From assembly GCA_958430865.1 (NCBI GenBank), contig CAUDNR010004174.1, forward strand, positions 5,503-25,953: a DNA stretch of 20,451 nt. The letters are read 5' to 3'. The stretch comes from Entrophospora sp. SA101. Its lineage: Eukaryota > Glomeromycota > Glomeromycetes > Entrophosporales > Entrophosporaceae. Numbering within the stretch: position 1 is the first letter of the stretch; each line of letters starts with the position of its first letter. A program made the translations under genes and the position numbers. A model generated the notes under the pieces. The model saw only the letters and a list, made by a program, of their open reading frames with translations, did not search any database and was not told the origin of the DNA. Of this stretch, positions 1-7,752 are shown piece after piece.

Positions 1-162
1 AGATAGAGTTTGAATTTTCATATTGAAAAAATTTACATATATTGATCGGCGAAAAATCCGCACATATGATTTTTTATATGTGTGCTCAACTATGTTTGTG
101 TTTATTATAATTTGTAACACCCCAACCAAATATGCTCTGGTTTGGCTAACTTTTGAGGGCAT

Positions 163-245
163 AGCTTACCTTGTTGGATCTAGGAAAGAACACTGTCAGG
201 ACATAGCCAACAAATCTGTCTGACCTAGTCTAACAAGGTGTAGCC
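163..245. repeat. imperfect inverted repeat in otherwise featureless leader
   Basis: The arms at about 163-188 and 220-245 pair around the cores ACCTTGTT / AACAAGGT and CTAGG / CCTAG, with small gaps. The rest of 1-684 shows no gene or recognisable element. The short open frame at 23-223 (+) has no family resemblance and runs through one arm of this repeat. The repeat could be a decayed transposon end, but no flanking target duplication is visible. Confidence 0.4.
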
Positions 246-684
246 TCATCCTAACTCAAGTATCCGCTAAATGATAGGATGGTCTGAAAAAGCAAAAGTA
301 TAGAGTATTTTCTACTCATATGAATCATATGATGACTGATCCTCACCTTTGCTGGGATAAATTATATATAAATTATACCTAGAAAAGGGTAGCCTGGCAT
401 GATTATGTCCCATCCTATCTAATAAATCAACCTCATTTCATTTTTAAAAATAAGCAAGTGAGTACTCCCAAGATAATCATTCATTTCAACTGGGTATAAT
501 TGGTGAAAAAAAAGGACACATATATTGAATCAATATCTCATCTTCTTATCTAAAATTGATACAATTTCTCTGATCTCTTCTAAAGTCCTGGAATCTTTTT
601 TTTTCATATGATTTTAGAGAAGCATTATAGATTTTCCTTTTCAGAACTTTATTGTAAAGCCCAATCTTCAAAATGATTTAATGA

Positions 685-864
685 TCATTCTTCAAAAGAA
701 AAGGTGTAAAAATACCTGGAATATAGCCACTTTGATCTCTGTATATCTTGGATAAAAGGAATTAATCTTTCCTGTGAAAACTTGCCTGCAAAGAAAGGAC
801 CTAATAAGTCATTCAACCAACCAACAATGTGTATGTTGTGCATGAAATTGGAATCTGCTTCAAT
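685..864 (-). other. coding-like open stretch, possible single exon
   Basis: On the minus strand the frame is open from 864 to the TGA at 685-687. It reads as plausible soluble protein (for example HIVGWLNDLLGPFFAGKF and RLIPFIQDIQRSKWLYSR). A possible splice donor, CCAG|GTATTT, falls at 716/715, so the real exon might be 716-864. There is no start codon at the left end and I do not recognise the family. It is probably an orphan exon of a decayed gene, but a chance open frame cannot be excluded. Confidence 0.25.
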
Positions 865-887
865 TTAAAATTCATATACAGTGTAAC

Positions 888-1030
888 TATACATGAAGTC
901 GAAATTAAAACCCCAAAGTCGAAATGTTTCGACTTGAGGAAACTACATAGTAAAAATCAGTTTTGACCTTATTTTGACCCTATTTCGACCAGATCTGCAA
1001 ATGGTCAAAATAGTTTTGACTTCATGTATA
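888..1030. mobile_element. 143-bp hAT-type MITE with 8-bp target duplication
   Basis: The terminal inverted repeats are TATACATGAAGTC at the left (888-900) and its exact complement GACTTCATGTATA at the right (1018-1030). The element is flanked by an identical 8-bp direct repeat, AGTGTAAC, at 880-887 and 1031-1038. An 8-bp target duplication is the hallmark of hAT-superfamily transposition. There is no coding capacity. Compared with the copies at 1946-2057 and 6165-6276, which lie in the opposite orientation, this copy has about 31 extra bases just inside its right end (about 988-1020), between a TTCGAC and a TTTGAC motif. Confidence 0.9.
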
Positions 1031-1680
1031 AGTGTAACAAAAAAAACTGGAAATCTTTTATTTATTTTGTTCTCAATAATGGTTGAATGAAAATAGATAA
1101 AAATATATTGAAAAGAAAGCTGGAAATCAGAAGTTTTTATTAATATAAATTTTATATGAAACTTATTTTAATTGCTTTTAATATTAGGCAATGAAGTTAA
1201 TTTTATTCCATTTAAAAATTCAATTATAAAAATCAGCAAATTCATTTCTCACTAATTTGCCAAAAAAATTCATTGGAGTTTTTTAGCATTCATACAGCAT
1301 AGATAAAAATCCTATCATTGACTGTTATGGTATTACAAAAATCAAGTGAGATTGACCAATGAAAATTGAAATTAAAAATCACATGTGCTTCCAAAAAAAT
1401 TAATTAACATTTACTCGAGAAAAATGTATAATAGTTCAATTTTATTTATTATTCAATATTCTCTCTTCTTATTTTAAACTGGGGACTGGTAAAAAGAATT
1501 CTCATACAAAAACCATTTTCTGCAAAAAAAATTAAATAATCTTTTGTCTATTAATTGTTAATCAGTAAAAAAACTAAAATAACATAAAATAATATAGAGA
1601 ATAGTTAAAACTTTGGTTATTCTATAACTCAATGGAAATATAATGTCATAATATGCTGAATTGGCAAGTGTTTATTTCAC

Positions 1681-1911
1681 ATGAAATTTTTGGATTCCGT
1701 TCAAAGAAAATTAAAATGTAGATCATTGATAAATTTGGATGTTATGAATGTAATAAAGCGAAATTTAGAGCAAAAGGCATTACTAATAAAAGTCAAAACT
1801 CAGCATGGATCAGGAAAAGTTATTAATGGATCAAAAATAAACAATAGTAATATAACATTTGTACAAAGTTTGAGGTGGTGTTATTTAATATGGGGTGCGC
1901 CACTTTTCTAA
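1681..1911 (+). other. 76-codon open frame inside the duplicated element (copy A)
   Basis: This ATG-to-TAA frame begins MKFLDSVQRK and ends WGAPLF. The identical protein is encoded in the second copy of the block at 5900-6130. It is basic and lysine/asparagine-rich, with no signal peptide or known domain. It lies inside a non-autonomous transposon, so it may be a remnant of a transposase, a chance frame or a small element-encoded protein. Identity between copies is expected from the recent duplication and does not show selection. Confidence 0.2.
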
Positions 1912-1945
1912 GTGACACTTTTTCGATTTACAATACTCTTCACAT

Positions 1946-2057
1946 TATACATGAAGTCGAAATAGGGTTGAAATAAGGTCAAAACTGATTTTTATTATGT
2001 AGTTGCCTCAATTCGAAACATTTTGACTTTGGGGTTTTAATTTCGACTTCATGTATA
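1946..2057. mobile_element. 112-bp hAT-type MITE nested in the TA element (copy A)
   Basis: The terminal inverted repeats are perfect over 18 bp (TATACATGAAGTCGAAAT and its complement). The exact 8-bp target duplication CTTCACAT lies at 1938-1945 and 2058-2065. The interior is the reverse complement of most of the MITE at 888-1030, minus its ~31-bp extra segment. This MITE jumped into the larger element before the segmental duplication, because copy B carries the same insertion and the same target duplication. Confidence 0.92.
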
Positions 2058-2547
2058 CTTCACATATAAATTGTCAATCGTCTCTATTAAATGCATGTGA
2101 CCAATCTATCCAATGATAGGATTTTTATCTATGCTTGCTGTACCTAGCAAGTAACCAACATTCTAATTATTGAGAAACATTTCAAGGGGACGCCTTTGGG
2201 ATATAATTATATATAGAACCTTATATTTTTTTAAATTTTTTTTTAGATGAAGAGCCCAAGATAAGCAAGCCAGGCACTCATTGAAAAACATACTAATATT
2301 GTTATTTGGTATGGTGGATGGTTTGTTCTGCTGGAGAAGAGAGGCGTTTTTTATTGATAGCAAGAAATATAACATATTTTATAAATGTATTATTGAAATC
2401 AAGATCTTGTCATGTCTCTAGGTATTTATTATAAAGAATTCTTATCAAGATGATAGTAAATGATTGGGATTGTTTTTGCTTTTCATAATCAATATTAATA
2501 TTAATATTTATTATAAGATGTCAAGGAACATTTTGATATGTTACTCA

Positions 2548-3873
2548 GATGATCCATTGGAAAGGTAGATTTAAAAATATGTTGTATGTAGATGCTAACA
2601 TTATTAATCAGAGTATAATTGTTGTCAAATATCCTAGAATAAAAATAGTAATTAATCATGACATTCTATTACTATTTAGAAAGGAAAGTTGATAAAACCA
2701 TATAATTTGATTCTTGGAGAACAATTTTCATGTCATTGGGATGTTTCAGAACCAAGGTTTGATAAAAAAGGAAACTTCATTGAGTGACAAATGAAAACGA
2801 TAACAATCAAAGAATTATAAAGTTACATGTTTAACAGAACAAATATCACATCATCCACCAGTTTCAGCTTTTTGTTATCATAGTGAAGATAAAGGAATAA
2901 CTGCTTGTGGAGTAGATCAACTTTCAGCAAGATTTACCAGAACTTGTAAGAAAATTTTGAAAATTAGATTTCTTTTTTTTCTTTTAATTTTTAAATGATA
3001 AAATTTTATATACATTAGCTGTAAAAATTGGACCAGGTGAACAAAATAAAGGAATTTACATTAATCTGAGTGAAAGAAGAAATGAAGAATATTTATTAAC
3101 TCATTCTGTCGCCAGTGTGCAAGATTGGTTAAAAGCTCCACTATATGTAGTTGTTGCTGGAAGCTGCATTGTAACTTGTCCAAAGACAAAATTGAAAGCA
3201 GTATTAGAATATAAAGAAGAGGTAAATATAATATGATTATTTATTTATATAGTATTTATATGTACATAATGTCTCTGTAGACTATAAATAATTAATTGAT
3301 TAAAAATAATTACTTTTTTTTTTAAAAAAAAGCAATGGCTTGGAAAACCAAATTTGTCATAGAAGGCAAGATATTTAAATATGATCTGAAGAATGATGAT
3401 AAAAAAAATTGAAGATGGTTAATGAAAATGATGTTGTGGACAAGTCCATGCAACAAGACCAGATACAAATGTAAATAATTATTTAATTGTATTTATTTTG
3501 TTATTTTTAAAAAAAATTTTTTATATGAATATTATTAATATGTTTGTATATGATTAGGAAACAAAATTACTTTTAGATATGGAAAGGATATTCCCAATTC
3601 CAAAAAAAAGTCAAACCAATTTCAAAACAAAGACCACTTGAATCATGTAATGTTTGGAAACCTGTCACAACAGTTTTATTTCAAAAAGACTATACAAAGG
3701 CTACAAAAGAGAAACAAATAATAGAAGAAAGGCAAAGACAAAAGGTTGCAGAATATAAATCTAATAAAGAATTCAATGCTGCTTATTTTAAATTACCAAT
3801 TATTGATGGTAAACCTCATTTAAATGATGCAGGACATTCAGCAATAAAACAAGAACATCAATTCATATTTTAA
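2548..3873 (+). pseudogene. oxysterol-binding-protein-related (Osh/ORP) pseudogene
   Basis: ORP proteins carry sterols and phosphoinositides or phosphatidylserine between membranes. The family fingerprint is in the sequence: DDPLER (2548-2565), KPYNLILGEQFSCHWDV (from about 2698), TEQISHHPPVSAF (about 2834-2872, the EQVSHHPP signature) and GPGEQNKGIYINL. An IEGKIFKY block follows, then a PLES..VWKPV...KDY..ATKEKQ.IEERQR C-terminal region ending at TAA 3871-3873. Two good introns fit: 2946-3018 (73 bp, GTAAG...TTAG) and 3222-3332 (111 bp). Breaks: in-frame TGA at 2785, a frame change before the HHPP motif, one base lost near 3350 (after WLGK) and one extra A in the A8 run at 3602-3609. The first half of the ORD domain upstream of 2680 is scrambled. 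The order and length of the C-terminal half resemble the Osh6/Osh7 class. Confidence 0.85.
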
Positions 3874-4523
3874 ATTAATTTTATATATAGTACAATTACA
3901 TACATTATTATATTATTATATTAATATTATATTACCTAATTATTATAGATTATCATATTATTATTTGTATTTATTTGTATTTTAAAAATGTTTAGAGGTG
4001 AGGTAAATTAAATTAAAATTAAAATTAATCCAACAAATAGTAGTACTAATAATGAGACACATCTTGATGTATACCAATTGATAATAAATGTGTAGATGGA
4101 ACTAATGGGTATTGTTTGAAATTAATTGTGGTATACTCAATTGATTATAAAATATCTGAATGTATATAGTGAGTATTTTCCATAGCAACCAATTGAAGGT
4201 CCATGATAGTGAACTTCAAACATAAATCTCATGATATAAACAAAAAGACTTGTTCCAAGATTAGTTTTTCTTTGATTGGATGCTGCCAAATTTCCATCAA
4301 GATAAAACCAAGCAGGTGGCATAATGATCAAGTTTATTATCAATGAATAATCAATGAGGAAACATATTGAATAAAATTCAAGAGGAAGACACCCCAGAAA
4401 AAGCCAATGCTTCTTTCACCAAGAGGTTATACCCAGTGGATAATGTTTGGTTAAATTTTTCCAACATTTAACATTTTTTCAAATAAATTTTTATTTAATC
4501 AATCAGATATTTAAAAATTATTA
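3874..4523. other. AT-rich interval with one unassigned minus-strand open frame
   Basis: There is no recognisable gene. On the minus strand, 4343-4137 encodes a 68-residue hydrophobic/aromatic stretch (MPPAWFYLDGN..., then LGTSLFVYIMRFMFEVHYHG). Just upstream, in another frame (about 4425-4345), is a membrane-like stretch, PLGERSIGFFWGVFLLNFIQ. Together they could be remnants of a small membrane protein, but I cannot name a family. The remainder is A/T runs with short TTATTA-type repeats around 3905-3960. Confidence 0.3.
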
Positions 4524-5203
4524 TTAGAAAATTAAATATAGGCATGTACTAAAAATTATTAATAAACTCGAAATAAAATTAAATTTTATATGATTTCCGT
4601 CATTAAATGGCAGATCTTGATTTGTTGTCGCAGGTAAAAATACAGTCGTTGTTTCAGGTGGTGGTGTTGTGGTCACAGTTTTTGGTACCCTATATAATAA
4701 TAAATTAAATAATTAAATAATTTATAAATAATTAACTTAATAAAAATAACTTATTCTTTTAATTGCCTAGTATGAGGAGGTGGGGTTGTTGTCGATGTTA
4801 TCTCCGGGGTTATCTCCGGGGTTGTTGCGGTAGTTGAAGAAGTTGCATTTATCGAAACGGATAGAGAAGTAGCGTTAGGCATTATAATAGTAGGAAAGAT
4901 TTCAACAAAAGGAACAGTAATAGAACGAGGAAAATGTTTTTTTGGAATGATAGAAATAGGTACAGTCATTGTCACTACTGTATCACGTCTATTAAGTTTA
5001 TCATATTTTTCATCACGCTGGTAATTAGAATTGATCGGAATTGCTTCTTTGCGTTTAAAAAAATATTTACTTTTAATGGCCTTTCCTCTTTTTCTTGTTA
5101 TTATTTTGTTGAAATCATTTTTTTCATATTGAATAGCATTTATTACATTTATTATCGCTATCAAAAAAATAATCAAAATCGTTAAAATCTTCATGATTAC
5201 CAA
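4524..5203 (-). CDS. secreted Ser/Thr-rich, probable GPI-anchored cell-surface protein (spliced model)
   Basis: Exon 1 (5203-4767) starts with a signal peptide (MKILTILIIFLIAIINVINA). A basic region with RKR and KR dibasic sites and an NRR|DTVV site follows, possible Kex2 processing points. Next are a VTMTVPISII stretch, two N-glycosylation sequons (N110, N119) and a Thr/Pro tract with tandem TPEI repeats. Unspliced, the frame stops after 150 residues (TRQLKE). If a 77-bp intron 4766-4690 with a GC donor (AG|GCAATT) and ATATAG acceptor is removed, the frame continues. It adds VPKTVTTTPPPETTT, a small-residue NDGN stretch near residue 175-178 (omega-site candidate) and a hydrophobic end (FNFISSLLIIF...LIF), giving 200 residues with a TAA at 4524. 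A signal peptide, an S/T-rich stalk and a C-terminal hydrophobic tail are the layout of fungal GPI proteins. No enzymatic domain is visible. The non-canonical donor is the weak point. Confidence 0.65.
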
Positions 5204-5509
5204 TTTTATTTTAGAGAATTAAGAATTACTATATTTTTTTGCGATTAATTTATATAATTTATTCCATCATATAAGACATATATTTCATATGATATTAAAA
5301 ATTTTAAGAAATCTTATGATTTTTTTACCAATTCGAAAATTATTTCATAATATTAATATATAACGACACATCATTCATTATTACTGTGCCGATAAATTAA
5401 TGTTTTACAAGATCGGATGATCTGCACCGCATGACACTGGGGTATTCGATATAAGTTGATTAACAAATCTAATTAATATTAATGTCATAAATGTAAATAC
5501 ATATATACG
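5204..5509. promoter_or_regulatory. upstream region of the GPI-type gene, no gene seen
   Basis: This AT-rich stretch lies between the start of the minus-strand secreted-protein gene and the second copy of the segmental duplication. It should contain the promoter of the 4524-5203 gene, but I see no distinctive motif beyond A/T tracts. No coding region was recognised. Confidence 0.3.
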
Positions 5510-6440
5510 GTTTTTTTTAGCATAGATAAAAATCCTATCATTGACTGTTATGGCATTACAAAAATCAAGTGAGATTGACCAACGAAAATTGAAATTAAAA
5601 ATCACATGTGTTTCCAAAAAAATTAACATTTACTCGAGAAAAATGTATAATAGTTCAATTTTATTTATTATTCAATATTCTCTCTTCTTATTTTAAACTG
5701 GGGACTGGTAAAAAGAATTCTCATACAAAAACCATTTTCTGCAAAAAAAAAATTAAATAATCTTTTGTCTATTAATTGTTAATCAGTAAAAAAACTAAAA
5801 TAACAAAATAATATAGATAATAGTTAAAACTTTGGTTATTCTATAACTCAATGGAAATATAATGTCATAATATGCTGAATTGGCAAGTGTTTATTTCACA
5901 TGAAATTTTTGGATTCCGTTCAAAGAAAATTAAAATGTAGATCATTGATAAATTTGGATGTTATGAATGTAATAAAGCGAAATTTAGAGCAAAAGGCATT
6001 ACTAATAAAAGTCAAAACTCAGCATGGATCAGGAAAAGTTATTAATGGATCAAAAATAAACAATAGTAATATAACATTTGTACAAAGTTTGAGGTGGTGT
6101 TATTTAATATGGGGTGCGCCACTTTTCTAAGTGACACTTTTTCGATTTACAATACTCTTCACATTATACATGAAGTCGAAATAGGGTTGAAATAAGGTCA
6201 AAACTGATTTTTATTATGTAGTTGCCTCAATTCGAAACATTTTGACTTTGGGGTTTTAATTTCGACTTCATGTATACTTCACATATAAATTGTCAATCGT
6301 CTCTATTAAATGCATGTGACCAATCTATCCAATGATAGGATTTTTATCTATGCTTGCTGTACCTAGCAAGTAACCAACATTCTAATTATTGAGAAACATT
6401 TCAAGGGGACGCCTTTGGGATATAATTATATATAGAACCT
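5510..6440. repeat. segmental duplication, copy B (with TA element and 76-codon frame)
   Basis: This is a near-identical second copy of 1279-2221 in the same orientation. It contains the inverted-repeat element (24-bp arms at 5520-5543 and 6330-6353) and the same 76-codon frame at 5900-6130. The left terminus is shortened: the 11 bases TCATACAGCAT present in copy A, including the TA target site, are missing, probably by slippage between the flanking GCAT/AGCAT sequences. Beyond AGAACCT at 6440 the two copies diverge completely (TATATTT in A, AGGGACC in B). Confidence 0.9.
6165..6276. mobile_element. 112-bp hAT-type MITE nested in duplication copy B
   Basis: This copy is identical in structure to 1946-2057. 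It has the same 18-bp terminal inverted repeats and the same flanking CTTCACAT repeats at 6157-6164 and 6277-6284. The shared target duplication shows it was carried along by the segmental duplication and was not an independent insertion. Confidence 0.92.
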
Positions 6441-6447
6441 AGGGACC

Positions 6448-6548
6448 CTTTTATCCAGGAGGATAAAAGTAGTAGATACATAATCTTTAAGATTATGTAT
6501 CTACTTAGCCAGTTTATGTATCTACTAGGACTAGAGTATGTATCTACT
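6448..6548. repeat. hairpins and triple direct repeat next to duplication copy B
   Basis: There are three structures. The first is a 9-bp-arm hairpin, CTTTTATCC/GGATAAAAG, at 6448-6469 with a 4-base loop. The second is a perfect 17-bp inverted repeat at 6471-6487 and 6489-6505 (AGTAGATACATAATCTT and its complement) around a single central base. The third is TATGTATCTACT repeated directly at 6494-6505, 6515-6526 and 6537-6548. The arrangement resembles a transposon terminus or a fold-back element. No target duplication could be identified. Confidence 0.75.
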
Positions 6549-6574
6549 AAAGTTATTTTTACTAATCTTTGACC

Positions 6575-6651
6575 GTAAGTCAGTGGGTAGGCTGTGTGTC
6601 AAACCATAGAATCAACTGTAAGTCAGCGGGTAGGCTGTGTGTTGAACTATA
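6575..6651. repeat. two tandem copies of a GTAAGTCAG(T/C)GGGTAGGCTGTGTG unit
   Basis: The units at 6575-6608 and 6618-6651 are about 34 bp each with a 43-bp period. Both contain AAGTCAGYGGGTAGGCTGTG, which loosely resembles a pol III A box (TRGCNNAGNGG), so a tRNA-derived SINE head is possible. No convincing B box or tRNA fold was found. Confidence 0.6.
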
Positions 6652-6696
6652 AATAACCTATTAATTAGGAAACTTGGATTGCATGCTCGCAATATT
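6639..6696. repeat. 58-bp dispersed repeat (inverted partner at 18971-19028)
   Basis: The reverse complement of this block matches 18971-19028 over 58 bases with about six mismatches and no gaps. The shared sequence runs from GTTGAACTATAAAT to GGATTGCATGCTCGCAA. It lies directly upstream of the Crypton remnant and may be part of that element's end or of an unrelated short repeat. Confidence 0.75.
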
Positions 6697-6723
6697 TTAA
6701 AATTTTCTATTTTTTTTTTATAG

Positions 6724-7422
6724 TCAAATAATAATGTACATATACCTACAAACAAAGAAATTGAAGACAAAATAAATTATGGTAAAGTTAAGAATACTAC
6801 TCACAATACAAGATTCTGGTTGAAAGTTCTGACAGATGTTAGAACAAAAATGGGATACAATTATGACATTAGTGAAATTGTTGTTATAAATCAGTTACAA
6901 GAAGAATGATTCAATTTTTTCAAGTGTTTAACAAAAAAGACAAATCACCATATGCACCAACATCAATAAAAAATTGCTTTGCTGCTATACATAGATATTT
7001 ACAGGAAAATTCAAAAATTTATCCTGCTCTAGATCTTTATGATGAACGTATGTTTTCCAAGACTTCACAAACATTTAGATGGCAAAATTAAAAAAATACA
7101 AGATTTAAGCATAATCAGACAAAAAAAATTTGACTCACTTGAATATGATGAAATTTACCAAATTTTAACACATCCTGAGTTAAACAAAGACACACCATTA
7201 TCCTCCACTTACAAAACCTATTTCTGGTTATGTTTCTTGTGTAGTTTTTGTGGTGGAGATGCTCAAAGATTAAAATTGACAAATGTGGAATTAGCAGCTA
7301 TTAATGGACTGACAATTACAATTCCTTGTGAAAAAAACAATGCTGGCTATAGTTTGCTGAAAATTTCTATAAAAAACTGTAATAATGTTCAAATAAATCT
7401 TCAAATCACACCAAAAGATTAA
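6724..7422 (+). pseudogene. Crypton-type tyrosine recombinase pseudogene, frameshifted and truncated
   Basis: Crypton recombinases are DNA-transposon tyrosine recombinases whose domesticated relatives share the DUF3504 region. The reading starts after a polypyrimidine tract and TATAG acceptor-like site (6707-6723). It goes through NTRFWLKVLTDVRTKMGY, ...FFQVFNKKDKSPYAPTSI, IHRYLQENSKIYPAL, HLDGKIKKIQDL, FDSLEYDEIYQILTHPELN, FWLCFLCSFCGGDAQRLKL and ITIPCEKNNAG. These match the family's SAM-like N-terminal domain and the start of the catalytic domain, including the arginine in GGDAQR (likely first catalytic Arg). Breaks: one base missing at about 6905 (stop TGA at 6907) and one extra T in the T4 run at 7053-7056. 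The stop at 7420-7422 removes the remaining catalytic residues (HxxR and the nucleophilic Tyr). It cannot be active as it stands. Confidence 0.8.
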
Positions 7423-7549
7423 ATTTTTAATGTTTATAATTGATTCATGATATGAAATCATTGTAATTCTTGCTTTTGTTGTATTTAGAAAAAAAAATTA
7501 TAATAATAAACATAAACATAAATGAAATAATAAAATATTATGTAAATTT

Positions 7550-7605
7550 CCGGTATGATAACTAATTAAAAAACCGGGGTGATAACTAATTGAAAAACCG
7601 GGATG
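7550..7605. repeat. 24-bp tandem repeat
   Basis: Two full units begin at 7550 and 7574 (CCGG(T/G)(A/G)TGATAACTAATT plus an A-rich tail). A third partial unit begins at 7598 with CCGGGATG. The 7423-7549 stretch before it is AT-rich and shows no gene. A further small inverted repeat, CATCACT/AGTGATG, lies at 7666-7690. Confidence 0.75.
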
Positions 7606-7752
7606 TTATTGATAACCATAATAATAAGGGTCTACATAGTCTATTATTATAGAAACGTGGGATAACATCACTTATTCATAAGTAGTGATGCAATCCACAG
7701 GAATTTTCCAAAAGGCAAATCCTTTATTTATTATTCGTGGATAAAGCTTCTG

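Larger units (their letters stand above)
1295..2140. mobile_element. TA-flanked non-autonomous inverted-repeat transposon
   Basis: A perfect 24-bp inverted repeat lies at 1297-1320 (GCATAGATAAAAATCC...) and 2111-2134. It extends outward to CAGCATAG on the left and CTATGCTTGCTG on the right, apart from a 4-base difference. TA dinucleotides at 1293-1294 and 2141-2142 fit the target duplication of the Tc1/mariner/pogo superfamily, and a CAG terminus is typical of pogo-like elements. Its only open frame is the 76-codon one at 1681-1911. A hAT-type MITE is inserted near its right end. Confidence 0.7.
1279..2221. repeat. segmental duplication, copy A
   Basis: This ~0.93-kb block is nearly identical to 5510-6440. 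The clean homology runs from AGCATAGATA (1296 here, 5519 there) to AGAACCT (ending at 2221 and 6440). A short T-rich match on the left suggests the duplicated segment began slightly earlier. The copies differ by a few substitutions and small indels. Copy B lacks 11 bp (TCATACAGCAT) at the left element end and has small A-run differences. The shared 80-odd bases to the right of the inverted-repeat element show that more than the element itself was copied. Confidence 0.9.

Noticed and set aside
23..223. 66-codon plus-strand open frame
   Set aside because: No family resemblance, crosses an inverted repeat and has no supporting neighbour or splice context.
2163..2375. 70-codon minus-strand open frame
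   Set aside because: Spans the boundary of the segmental duplication and low-complexity T/A runs; the composition is not protein-like.
4934..5185. 83-codon plus-strand open frame
   Set aside because: Antisense shadow of the signal-peptide-bearing secreted gene, which has a far more coherent protein.
5405..5629. 74-codon minus-strand open frame
   Set aside because: Runs across the left end of the duplicated transposon; not preserved as a frame in the other copy.
5900..6130. Identical 76-codon frames in both duplication copies as a conserved gene
   Set aside because: Identity is fully explained by the recent duplication of the whole block; no evidence of selection on the protein.
6565..6660. 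tRNA gene
   Set aside because: Only an A-box-like string is present; no cloverleaf, acceptor stem or convincing B box can be drawn.
6575..7605. CRISPR-like array from the short repeats
   Set aside because: Repeat units are few, irregularly spaced and of different families; the genomic context is eukaryotic.
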